Below are positions 1-5,963 of a DNA stretch of 19,638 bases, one piece after another. This stretch comes from TMED27 sp964350435. Its GTDB lineage: Bacteria > Pseudomonadota > Alphaproteobacteria > Micavibrionales > Micavibrionaceae. The stretch covers positions 1 through 19,638 of the forward strand of contig CAYGJS010000034.1 of assembly GCA_964350435.1 (NCBI GenBank). Reading direction: 5' to 3'. Numbering within the stretch: the stretch's first letter is position 1; each line of letters begins with the position of its first letter. The translations under genes were made by a program, and so were the position numbers. The notes beneath the pieces were generated by a model, which ran no database searches, was not told where the DNA came from, and worked only from the letters and a program-made list of their open reading frames with translations.

Positions 1-57
1 AAAATACAACGCTCAACACAATCGTAACGTCCAATTGTTAATTAAAATCACTATAAA

Positions 58-258
58 ATGAATGATAAGATAATAGGACCAACTATTGATTGGACGGAAA
101 ATAAACTTTTAGTGTCGCCTTCGGAAGGTCATTTGCAAGCGGCTATGAGAGCGGCTACTACGGATGGAGCTGAACTGGTGCATCCCAGAGATTTTATTGA
201 CCCTGCATATGGGCCTCATCCTGATGATGTAATAACCACATTAGGTGCTGATATGTAA
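58..258 (+). CDS. Small hypothetical protein, 66 aa
   Basis: A short acidic ORF that begins at the first ATG after an AT-rich leader and ends one base before the convergent MscS gene. The translation has a protein-like mix of residues, with Pro/Asp/His-rich stretches such as HPRDFIDPAYGPHPDD, and shows no signal peptide, membrane segment or familiar motif. No Shine-Dalgarno sequence precedes the ATG; a TATAAA runs directly into it, so it could be leaderless or the start may be wrong. I do not recognise a family. Being expressed is plausible but unproven, and the window edge hides any upstream partner. Confidence 0.42.
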   Translation: MNDKIIGPTIDWTENKLLVSPSEGHLQAAMRAATTDGAELVHPRDFIDPAYGPHPDDVITTLGADM

Positions 259-1395
259 CTAGCCCTTCGGCGGAACGAACACTTCCGCTGCTTCTCCCGG
301 CAAATTTTCGATATAGATGCTTTGTGAGGGGAAGGCGAAGCCTGTTCCGGCGTCTTCCTCGACGATGCGTTTAATCTCCATTGCAAAGGCCTCCTTAATC
401 TCTAGCCACTCGCCCCAGACCGTTGTTTTGGTGAAGCAATAGACCAGAAAATCGATGGATGAGGCGTTGAAGCTATCTACGCGCACAAAGGTGTTGACCT
501 CTTCAGGCTTGGCGAAGTCTTCATTTTCCAAAATGTATTTCATGATCCCGTCACGGATAATCTGCAGCTGTTCAACATTTGTGCGGTATTCCACGCCGAT
601 CGCCCATTTGATGCGGCGATGGGTCATGCGGCTGAAGTTTGTGACTACGGCATCGGAGAGATTGGCGTTGGGCACATGGACGGGCGCTTTATCGAAGCGG
701 CGGATTTTGGTCGAGCGGAAGCCGATATCTTCGACCACGCCTTCGACCACGCCGTCCACGAAGATCCATTCTCCGGGGTGAAAGCGTTTTTCGGCCAGCA
801 CCGTTACGCCGCCGATCAGGTTCTTGAAGAGGTCTTGCGCGCCCAGCGCCACGGCGGCCCCAAACAGCCCTAGACCCGCCAGCAGCGGGCCGACCGCGAT
901 GCCCCAGATCTCAAGGATTACGGCGGCCCCTACAAAGACGACTATGATTTTTATGGCTTTGAAAATCCACACCATCATGGGTTTGGTCAGGATTTTTTCC
1001 AGCTTGCTCAAGCCATGTGAAAGCGGATCAGCCGCGCGGTGCAGCGCCCAGAATATCGTAAAGGCGATCAGCGAGCGTTCGATTTTCATTACGAACGCCA
1101 TGCCGTCTTCGCTCAAGCCCAAATATTGCGCGGCGAAGAAAATGCCCAAAATCACGGGGATGAATTTGATTGGCGGGATCAGGGCATCAACAATTTTATC
1201 ATCCAGCTTTGTTGTGGATTTGGCCGCCCAGTTATGAAGATGACCAAGCACATAGCGCCCGAATAGCCCGCGGATCAGCAAGAACCCGATAAAGATTCCA
1301 ATCGCAATCAGGATCGATCCGATATCCACGCCGAAAAGTCCGTGCGTCCAGACGTCTATCACCATGTTTTGAAAGTCATTCCAGTTGTCGAACAT
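259..1395 (-). CDS. MscS-family mechanosensitive channel
   Basis: A small-conductance mechanosensitive channel of the inner membrane, expected to release solutes on hypo-osmotic shock. With the start used here (ATG at 1395, 378 aa) there is a first membrane helix at about residues 22-43, two further hydrophobic segments, and the Gly/Ala-rich pore helix (GPLLAGLGLFGAAVALGAQD), followed by the MscS beta domain containing FHPGEWIFVDG and VPNANLSDAVVTNFSR. An in-frame GTG at 1434 and ATG at 1419 would add 13 or 8 residues. I prefer 1395 because the GTG lies inside a 12-bp palindrome and the extra residues are basic and unlike usual MscS N termini. No start has a strong SD. It is divergent from the nitroreductase gene and convergent with the short ORF at 58-258. 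The family call is secure; the start is not. Confidence 0.9.
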   Translation of the reverse strand: MFDNWNDFQNMVIDVWTHGLFGVDIGSILIAIGIFIGFLLIRGLFGRYVLGHLHNWAAKSTTKLDDKIVDALIPPIKFIPVILGIFFAAQYLGLSEDGMAFVMKIERSLIAFTIFWALHRAADPLSHGLSKLEKILTKPMMVWIFKAIKIIVVFVGAAVILEIWGIAVGPLLAGLGLFGAAVALGAQDLFKNLIGGVTVLAEKRFHPGEWIFVDGVVEGVVEDIGFRSTKIRRFDKAPVHVPNANLSDAVVTNFSRMTHRRIKWAIGVEYRTNVEQLQIIRDGIMKYILENEDFAKPEEVNTFVRVDSFNASSIDFLVYCFTKTTVWGEWLEIKEAFAMEIKRIVEEDAGTGFAFPSQSIYIENLPGEAAEVFVPPKG

Positions 1396-1400
1396 TGATT

Positions 1401-1440
1401 TTATGCGCTTTCCCGTCATATTGGTTGTGTACACAAAGGA
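1401..1440 (+). promoter_or_regulatory. Nitroreductase promoter region with 12-bp palindrome and SD
   Basis: A TTGATT (1395-1400) and CATATT (1417-1422), 16 bp apart, resemble -35 and -10 boxes for the nitroreductase gene. The perfect palindrome TTGTGTACACAA (1425-1436) would cover the transcription start, a place where a repressor could act, and AAAGGA (1435-1440) is a well-spaced ribosome binding site for the ATG at 1447. The boxes are weak matches, so the promoter is inferred; the palindrome and SD are seen directly. Confidence 0.4.
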
Positions 1441-1446
1441 TATAGC

Positions 1447-2109
1447 ATGAGCACTTCATCAGAACCAGCCAATCAGCACGCTTTAGATCTTCTTCTCACC
1501 CGCCGCAGTGTGAAGGCGGATGATCTGATGGCACCCGGACCATCGGCGGAAGAGCTTGAGCGGATTCTCACAGCGGCTTCGCGCGTGCCCGATCATGGCA
1601 AGTTGGCACCGTTTTATTATCTGGTGTTTGAAGGTGATGCAAGGGCAAAGGCGGGCGATATTCTGGCCGAGGCCTACACGGTCGCCAACCCTGATTGCCG
1701 CGACGGCAAAGCCGATATTGAGCGGCAGCGCTTTATGCGCAGCCCCCTTGTGGTGGCGATCATTCACCGCGCGCGGATGAGCAAGAACCCGCAATGGGAG
1801 CAGTTTTTGACCTGCGGCGCGGCGGCGCAGAATTTTGTTCTGGCGGCGCATGCGCTTGGGTATTCTGCGCAATGGCTGACGGAATGGTATGCTTATGATG
1901 AGAATGTGCGCCAGCGCTTAGGGTTGGATGACACGGATATCATTGCCGGGTTTATGTATGTCGGCACAGCCAAAGCCCCGCCCGAAGAGCGCGACCGTCC
2001 TGATTTAGCCGAAATTGTCACCCATTGGTCACTTGATGCGTCTGTGAAAAAAGGCGATATCTATCATCGCGAAAAATTCGGGTATCCGGAGCTTGGGTTT
2101 AAGCACTAA
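1447..2109 (+). CDS. Nitroreductase family protein (YdjA-like)
   Basis: A 220-residue FMN-dependent nitroreductase-fold protein, in the single-domain YdjA-like branch by length and motifs. The typical N-terminal RRSVK (about residues 19-23) and the substrate/FMN region SRVPDHGKLAPFYYLV (about 45-60) are present, as is the core helix AAAQNFVLAAHALGYSAQWLTEW and a GFMYVGT strand near residue 175. Such enzymes reduce nitro or quinone substrates with NAD(P)H as cytoplasmic dimers; the true substrate cannot be read from sequence. AAAGGA six bases before the ATG supports the start. It is transcribed away from the MscS gene, with a palindrome over the probable promoter. No frameshift or missing core motif is evident. 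Confidence 0.9.
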   Translation: MSTSSEPANQHALDLLLTRRSVKADDLMAPGPSAEELERILTAASRVPDHGKLAPFYYLVFEGDARAKAGDILAEAYTVANPDCRDGKADIERQRFMRSPLVVAIIHRARMSKNPQWEQFLTCGAAAQNFVLAAHALGYSAQWLTEWYAYDENVRQRLGLDDTDIIAGFMYVGTAKAPPEERDRPDLAEIVTHWSLDASVKKGDIYHREKFGYPELGFKH

Positions 2110-2146
2110 AAATACTTGTTGCCTTTAAATAATAGACGGCTTCCGC

Positions 2147-2683
2147 TTAGAGAGGGCGTGGAGAGTCTGTGTGTTCTTCAAAGGGATGCAAGCGTTCTAG
2201 GTGTTTCATCGCGCCTATAAGAGTAAAATGCGGAGAAGCATCTTCTATGAGTTCAATCTTTAAAACATCATGTTGTGTTTTTAAGAGGAAATCTTTCCAA
2301 TTTTCAAATGTTTCCAGAGCGTTGCGAAGACCTGTATCTAAAACCCAGATTTCGTTACTGCCATCAACATTAAAGGCCGCCGCTTCATGTTTGTACCATT
2401 TGTTGCCCTCACCAAAATCACATCTGGCTGTGTGAACAGTAACGCCTCTTTCTATTAGAAGGATTTGAATAAGCGATCTTCGGGCTATACAGCCCTCACC
2501 CGAATTTGCGTTTGCCATGAAATTGGCCGCTTTAAAGTCGGCAAAAAGTTGTTGGGCTTTATCCTTAGTAAAAAGCTGGCCGCGTTTTAAGGAGGCAGCG
2601 TGAACCATGTTGTGATATGCTACATGAGCTGTGTCTAAACGGTCAAATGCGAGTCTTTTGTCTGCCATGATTGTTTGTATCAT
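2147..2683 (-). CDS. Putative cytoplasmic cysteine amidohydrolase, protein-glutaminase-like
   Basis: A 178-residue protein with no signal peptide or membrane segment, in an AT-rich pocket between two GC-richer housekeeping genes. Three motifs in order resemble the Cys-His-Asp triad of protein glutaminases and related transglutaminase-fold enzymes: GEGCIARRSLIQILL with Cys65, WYKHEAAAF with His99, and IWVLDTGL with Asp116. In the family the same pattern is C-x-A-R, H-V-A and a hydrophobic strand ending in D-P-S. The N-terminal ~60 residues are helical and not recognised. Start: the ATG at 2683 abuts a 17-bp palindrome; an in-frame ATG at 2668 (MADKRLAF) is equally possible, and neither has a clear SD. 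The function, perhaps deamidation or cleavage of protein glutamine, is inferred from the pattern alone. It is a single gene with no visible partner. Confidence 0.6.
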   Translation of the reverse strand: MIQTIMADKRLAFDRLDTAHVAYHNMVHAASLKRGQLFTKDKAQQLFADFKAANFMANANSGEGCIARRSLIQILLIERGVTVHTARCDFGEGNKWYKHEAAAFNVDGSNEIWVLDTGLRNALETFENWKDFLLKTQHDVLKIELIEDASPHFTLIGAMKHLERLHPFEEHTDSPRPL

Positions 2684-2717
2684 ATTTACATAATGTAAAT
2701 CAAGTAGGAATAGTCAA
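2684..2717 (-). promoter_or_regulatory. Putative promoter and 17-bp operator of the glutaminase-like gene
   Basis: ATTTACATAATGTAAAT (2684-2700) is a perfect palindrome with 8-bp arms around one base. On the minus strand it is preceded by TTGACT (complement of 2712-2717) and contains TATGTA about 19 bp further on, so a repressor bound here would cover the -10 region. The -35 box overlaps the lysK stop codon, meaning this gene could be transcribed from its own promoter rather than from lysK. The palindrome is certain; its role as an operator is inferred. Confidence 0.45.
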
Positions 2718-4414
2718 GCCGCCTTGGCGAATTTGCCGTCGAGTGCATCGCGAATCAGGCTGGCTGTGTCTTTTACGCCGTAGAGCTGGATGAAGCTGCC
2801 GAAGCGGGGGCCTTGGGATTGGCCGAGGCAGATTTCATAGATGGCTTGGAACCATTCGCGCAGTTCTTCTTTATCGTATCCGTTGTCTTTGCCGGCGGTG
2901 AAGACAACGGTCATATAAACGTCAGCGTCCAATCCGCCTTCCATGCTTTCCAGCTTGGTTGCAAGGGCGTTTAATGCGGCGGCTTCGCGCTCCGATGGGG
3001 CGCGGTATATTTTTTCGGGCAGAACGAAGTCCTGATAATATTTGATTGCGTATCCGACGAGGCGATCCAGGAAGGGCGCGCTTTCAGGCGTGGCATCGGG
3101 GGCGTAGGCTTGAATGAATTTCCACAGCGTTGCGGGATCGTCCGTATTGGCGGCATTGACGAGGTTCAGCAGCAGCGCGAAGGAAACCGTTGTCCGGGGA
3201 CAGTTACTTTTAGCCAATAAGTAACTGTCCCCGGTTATGGAGTTTACATACCAAGCCGGGTTTTCCAGTTTTTTTGCGTCGTCTTGCTCGCCCAGCTTCT
3301 CCACAAAGGTTATATATTCATCCACGGCTTTGGGGATGATGTCGAAATAGAGTTTCTTCGCGCTGGTCGGGCGTTGATACATATAATAAGCGAGGCTTTC
3401 ATGCGGCGCGTAGGTCAGCCAGTCTTCCATGCTCAGGCCGTTGCCTTTGGATTTAGAGATTTTTTGGCCTTCTTCATCGAGGAAGAGTTCATAACGGAAA
3501 CCGGCGGGGCCTCTGCCGCCCATAATGTGCGTGATTTTTGCGGCGATCTCGGCGGCGGTGACGAGGTCTTTGCCCGCCATTTCGTAATCGACATCCATGG
3601 CGTACCAGCGCAATGCCCAATCGGCGCGCCATTGCGCCTTGCAACCGCCGTCAAAAATGGATTGCGTGACCATCTCGCCACGTGCAAAGCCTGATTTTTC
3701 CAGCTCGCTATCGTCCAGCACTTCGAAACGGGCGATGCCTTTTTCGGCGTCCACGACCTCCCGAAGGATTGCGTTATGCAGAATGATCGGATGATTGTCC
3801 GCGCCTTTTTTGTTTACGATCGGGAAGAGGGGGGAGTAGGTGGCTTTGCGCTCCGCGCCCAAAATCGGCAGCACCGCATCGCGCACTTCGTCGTATTTCA
3901 AAAGCATCTCGCGCAGGGCATTATTGAAGTTTCCGTTTTTGTAGCAATCGCGCGTCGAGCTGCGGAATTCATATTCAAATCCAAAGCTATCAAGGAAGGC
4001 ACAAAGCTGCGCGTTGTTATGCGCGCCGAAGCTTTCATACTGCGTGTCGAACGGGTTGGGTACGCTGGAAAGCGGCATGCCGAGATAGTTCGCCATTTTA
4101 TCCTGGTTCGGGATATTGGTTGGCACTTTGCGGAAGCCATCCATATCATCGGAGAAACACACAAGCTTGGTTGGGATTTCGGGGTGTAGACGTTGGAAGG
4201 CGCGCATTACCATAGTCGTGCGGGCCACTTCCCCGAATGTGCCGATATGCGGCAGGCCGCTGGGGCCATAGCCCGTTTCGAACAAGACATAGCCCTTTTC
4301 ACCCGCTTTGATCTCGCCTTTATTCATGGCGCGCAGGCGTTTAACCACGCCTTTGGCTTCTTCGAAAGGCCAGGCGCGGGAGGCTTGGGCAATGTCTTGT
4401 GGTATATCGGTCAT
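2714..4414 (-). CDS. lysK: Lysyl-tRNA synthetase, class I
   Basis: Charges tRNA-Lys with lysine using ATP in the cytoplasm. At 566 residues it is the class I (archaeal/alphaproteobacterial) enzyme, not the class II LysS. The Rossmann-fold signature is at residues 51-59 (PSGLPHIGT, the HIGH motif), and the KMSKS loop is KISKS at residues 318-322 in GQKISKSKGNG. The C-terminal helical anticodon-binding part is complete. Residues 394-407 are encoded by a perfect palindrome; the local sequence (GDSYLLAKSNCPR) sits just before the conserved VSFALLLNLV and replaces or extends a normally shorter linker, while the frame stays open. The ATG at 4414 is used; AAAGGA lies about 14 bases upstream, rather far. 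The gene is probably functional. Confidence 0.95.
   Translation of the reverse strand: MTDIPQDIAQASRAWPFEEAKGVVKRLRAMNKGEIKAGEKGYVLFETGYGPSGLPHIGTFGEVARTTMVMRAFQRLHPEIPTKLVCFSDDMDGFRKVPTNIPNQDKMANYLGMPLSSVPNPFDTQYESFGAHNNAQLCAFLDSFGFEYEFRSSTRDCYKNGNFNNALREMLLKYDEVRDAVLPILGAERKATYSPLFPIVNKKGADNHPIILHNAILREVVDAEKGIARFEVLDDSELEKSGFARGEMVTQSIFDGGCKAQWRADWALRWYAMDVDYEMAGKDLVTAAEIAAKITHIMGGRGPAGFRYELFLDEEGQKISKSKGNGLSMEDWLTYAPHESLAYYMYQRPTSAKKLYFDIIPKAVDEYITFVEKLGEQDDAKKLENPAWYVNSITGDSYLLAKSNCPRTTVSFALLLNLVNAANTDDPATLWKFIQAYAPDATPESAPFLDRLVGYAIKYYQDFVLPEKIYRAPSEREAAALNALATKLESMEGGLDADVYMTVVFTAGKDNGYDKEELREWFQAIYEICLGQSQGPRFGSFIQLYGVKDTASLIRDALDGKFAKAA
3194..3234. repeat. Palindromic element inside lysK
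   Basis: Left arm CCGGGGACAGTTACTT (3194-3209) and right arm AAGTAACTGTCCCCGG (3219-3234) are perfect reverse complements, 16 bp each, with a 9-base loop. The whole element is read through in frame by lysK. The GGGGACAGTTAC core resembles a REP-like palindrome that recurs in many bacterial genomes, often near IS200-like REP-associated transposases; that link is from memory of the motif. No such transposase is present in this window. Confidence 0.85.
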
Positions 4415-4546
4415 GATTGTCTTATCTATCCTTTAAGGGGTAAGGGATAGCAGGGAAAATTTGTTTTTACAAATAAGAAAAAGAATCTGATTTCTGATGA
4501 TAAATTTCAGATGCAAGTGATCGCGACTCGGCGTATATTATCTTTG

Positions 4547-4567
4547 TTATTTGAGCTGCTCAAATAA
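4547..4567. promoter_or_regulatory. 21-bp palindrome upstream of the mini-ORF
   Basis: Arms TTATTTGAGC (4547-4556) and GCTCAAATAA (4558-4567) flank a single T and are perfectly complementary. It lies 45 bases upstream of the 14-codon ORF and just downstream of a possible -10 box (TATATT, 4534-4539), so it could be an operator near the transcription start or a hairpin at the 5' end of the transcript. A second hairpin, GTCGCC/GGCGAC (4573-4578 and 4585-4590), follows it. Confidence 0.5.
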
Positions 4568-4611
4568 TCGCCGTCGCCGCTCTAGGCGACATTTTCTGGG
4601 AGATGTCCACA

Positions 4612-4656
4612 ATGGCTACTAAACCATCAAAAGGCAAACCAACACCTAAGAAATAG
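4612..4656 (+). CDS. Possible 14-aa Lys/Pro-rich peptide
   Basis: A 15-codon ORF reads MATKPSKGKPTPKK and stop. GGGAG at 4598-4602, nine bases before the ATG, is a reasonable Shine-Dalgarno, and a rho-independent terminator follows 22 bases after the stop, so the ORF is centred in a compact unit with its own ends. Composition and first residues (MAT, then Lys/Pro-rich) resemble the start of the histone H1-like protein encoded 200 bases downstream. It could be a true micropeptide, a leader peptide, a relic of a duplicated histone-like gene, or a chance ORF in a small RNA. Translation is not proven. Confidence 0.42.
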   Translation: MATKPSKGKPTPKK

Positions 4657-4677
4657 TATTGGTCTTCGATTACAACA

Positions 4678-4709
4678 AAGCGCGGGGCAAATTAGTTCCG
4701 CGTTTTTTT
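4678..4709 (+). terminator. Rho-independent terminator of the mini-ORF unit
   Basis: Stem AAGCGCGG (4678-4685) with CCGCGTTT (4698-4705), including one G-U pair, and a run of seven T from 4703. It ends a short transcript that begins somewhere near 4540. The 144 bases between it and the histone-like ORF are AT-rich and hold nothing else that I can name, apart from the SD at about 4840. Confidence 0.75.
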
Positions 4710-4853
4710 GCGGATGAAATGGCGTATGTTGCTTTTTGTTTTGGAAATAGTGATTTTTGATTTAGAATATTTCTAGTAGTTGCGTATCCAATCTATCAAT
4801 CCTCTTTAATTTCACATCCAGTCGTCCTGACTAAAACCTTTAGGAGAGAACCC

Positions 4854-5228
4854 ATGGCTACAGCCGTAAAAAAACCTGCAGCAAAAAAACCTGCTGCGAA
4901 GAAACCTGCGAAAACAACAACTGCCAAAGCTGCCACAGCTAAGAAGCCTGCTGCAAAAAAAACTGCAGCTAAACCTGCTGCCGCAAAAAAGCCTGCCGTT
5001 AAGAAACCTACAGCGGCGAAGAAGCCTGCTGTTAAAAAACCAGCGGCGAAAGCTGCGGCTGCTAAAAAACCTGTGGCGAAAAAGCCTGCGGTAAAAAAGC
5101 CTGCGGTAAAAAAGCCTGCGGTAAAAAAGCCTGCAGCTAAAGCTGCGGCTGCGAAAAAACCCGCAGTGAAAAAAGCTGCTGTTAAGAAGCCTGCTGCAAA
5201 GAAGGCCACGACAGCGAAGAAAAAATAA
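4854..5228 (+). CDS. Histone H1-like Lys/Ala/Pro-rich DNA-binding protein
   Basis: A 124-residue protein made almost entirely of Lys, Ala, Pro, Val and Thr in KKPAAKKPAVKK-type pentad repeats, with a basic KATTAKKK end. Proteins of this composition (histone H1 C-terminal-tail-like, AlgP-like) bind DNA without sequence specificity and are thought to help organise the nucleoid. There is no globular domain. TTTAGGAGAG before the ATG is a strong SD. Residues 77-91 are encoded by three identical 15-bp units (5082-5126), a sign of recent slippage, so length probably varies between strains. It is a single gene with its own terminator. Because of low complexity, homology searches will hit unrelated proteins; the role is inferred from composition. 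Confidence 0.88.
   Translation: MATAVKKPAAKKPAAKKPAKTTTAKAATAKKPAAKKTAAKPAAAKKPAVKKPTAAKKPAVKKPAAKAAAAKKPVAKKPAVKKPAVKKPAVKKPAAKAAAAKKPAVKKAAVKKPAAKKATTAKKK
5082..5126 (+). repeat. Three tandem 15-bp units in the histone-like gene
   Basis: Three identical copies of AAGCCTGCGGTAAAA, each encoding KPAVK, at 5082-5096, 5097-5111 and 5112-5126, followed by a diverged fourth. The unit is a multiple of three, so copy-number change keeps the frame. Confidence 0.9.
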
Positions 5229-5259
5229 TCTGTTTTTTAGTGTGCTGTTTAATCAAAAA

Positions 5260-5289
5260 CGCCGCAGGTTTTCCCGCGGCGCTTTTTTT
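5260..5289 (+). terminator. Terminator of the histone-like gene
   Basis: CGCCGC (5260-5265) pairs with GCGGCG (5276-5281), with GG/CC pairing further in, and is followed by seven T. It starts about 30 bases after the histone-like stop codon. Confidence 0.8.
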
Positions 5290-5322
5290 GTTTTGGCTCT
5301 AGACTATAGAATTCACGCGAAA

Positions 5323-5418
5323 TTAATCCCCGCGCTCCAGCATCTTTATGTATTTCGAAATATGGGTCTTGAAATTATGAACCTTGGTGATGATCTGTTC
5401 GTTGGTGAAATGCGGCAT
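5323..5418 (-). pseudogene. Phd/YefM-like antitoxin fragment, 31 aa
   Basis: A 31-codon ORF whose second half, KVHNFKTHISKYIKMLERGD, resembles the N-terminal DNA-binding segment of Phd/YefM antitoxins (vnvheAKThlSklle.Ve.Ge), then stops where the family would continue with the central strand. AGGA lies eight bases before its ATG, so it may still be translated. No toxin gene follows on the minus strand; the histone-like terminator comes next. It is either a truncated remnant of a Phd-type system or a short independent protein. A palindromic repeat lies 24 bases upstream of its start and may mark the break. Confidence 0.45.
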
Positions 5419-5442
5419 GGGGAGTCCTATAAATAATTTCAT

Positions 5443-5512
5443 GTCATTGCGAGCGCAGCGAAGCAATCACAAAAGATTGCCGCGTCAGGGCTGCGCCCCT
5501 CCTCGCAATGAC
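5443..5512. repeat. Palindromic CATTGCGAG-type repeat element
   Basis: A 70-base nested hairpin: GTCATTGCGAG (5443-5453) pairs with CTCGCAATGAC (5502-5512), GCGCAGC (5453-5459) with GCTGCGC (5490-5496), and GCAATC (5463-5468) with GATTGC (5475-5480). The outer arm and the GAAGCAATC core match a very widespread intergenic palindrome that I recognise from many bacterial genomes. The rest of the gap to 5596 is AT-rich, with nothing else that I can identify. Confidence 0.8.
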
Positions 5513-5596
5513 GATATCGATTACACTATAGGAATTTATTCCTTGACTGTCAAGGGCCATTCAGTTAACCTGCAAATATTGAGCAGCACTGTGTCT

Positions 5597-5842
5597 TTAG
5601 CGATATTTATTTGACTGAGAAAGAACAGAACCAGCCAGTGATTTTGTTTCATCGCTATATTTATCACTATTTAGCACCTTTGACGCTAAGTCCTCCAAAT
5701 CAGCACCCGTCTGCTTTTTGTTTCCACTTTGAGACAAAGCTGAAGCGGCCAATTTTTTTGCAATTTTAGAAGAATATTTATCTTGCAAAACTTTAGCCGC
5801 ATTAGAAGCAACGCTCTTTGAAGTTTGCTTTTGATTAGCCAT
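5597..5842 (-). CDS. Small internally repeated protein, 81 aa, unknown function
   Basis: Two similar halves: VASNAAKVLQDKYSS..AKKLAASALSQS (about residues 11-39) and LASKVLNSDKYSDETKSLAGSVLSQS (about 52-77). The conserved tail of each repeat, K-x-L-A-x-S-x-L-S-Q-S, is typical of a small uncharacterised protein type seen scattered across bacteria, which I know only as hypothetical. There is no signal peptide or metal-binding motif, and the protein is basic and polar. AAGGAA nine bases before the ATG supports the start. A strong promoter (TTGACA, 17 bp, TATATA) reads into it, divergently from the TacA-like gene, with which it shares 121 bp of palindrome-rich DNA. Whether it belongs to the toxin-antitoxin unit is unknown. 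Confidence 0.75.
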   Translation of the reverse strand: MANQKQTSKSVASNAAKVLQDKYSSKIAKKLAASALSQSGNKKQTGADLEDLASKVLNSDKYSDETKSLAGSVLSQSNKYR

Positions 5843-5888
5843 TTGATTAGTTCCTTTTCAATATTTTAAGATAAAATTAAGCATTTCA

Positions 5889-5928
5889 TGTATACAATGT
5901 ATATACAAAAATGTGTTGACAATGTCAA
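5889..5928 (-). promoter_or_regulatory. Palindrome-rich divergent promoter
   Basis: On the minus strand TTGACA (complement of 5923-5928) and TATATA (5900-5905) are 17 bp apart, a near-consensus sigma-70 promoter for the 81-aa gene. TTGACAATGTCAA (5916-5928) is a perfect palindrome that places a second TTGACA facing the TacA-like gene, though no good -10 follows there. TGTATACA (5889-5896) and TGTATATACA (5898-5907) are two adjacent palindromes across the -10. TacA-type RHH antitoxins usually bind such sites with the toxin to repress their operon; that is inferred here. Confidence 0.6.
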
Positions 5929-5963
5929 TACAAACACCACATCATTAGCTGAAAGGTTTCCAA

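Noticed and set aside
4796..5209. Hydrophobic minus-strand ORF of 137 residues (Ala/Phe/Gly repeats)
   Set aside because: It is the reverse complement of the KKPAA repeats; the plus strand has the SD and the terminator.
5242..5614. Plus-strand ORFs running across the terminator and the palindromic repeat
   Set aside because: They read through the histone-gene terminator hairpin or through the repeat, lack an SD and have no recognisable content.
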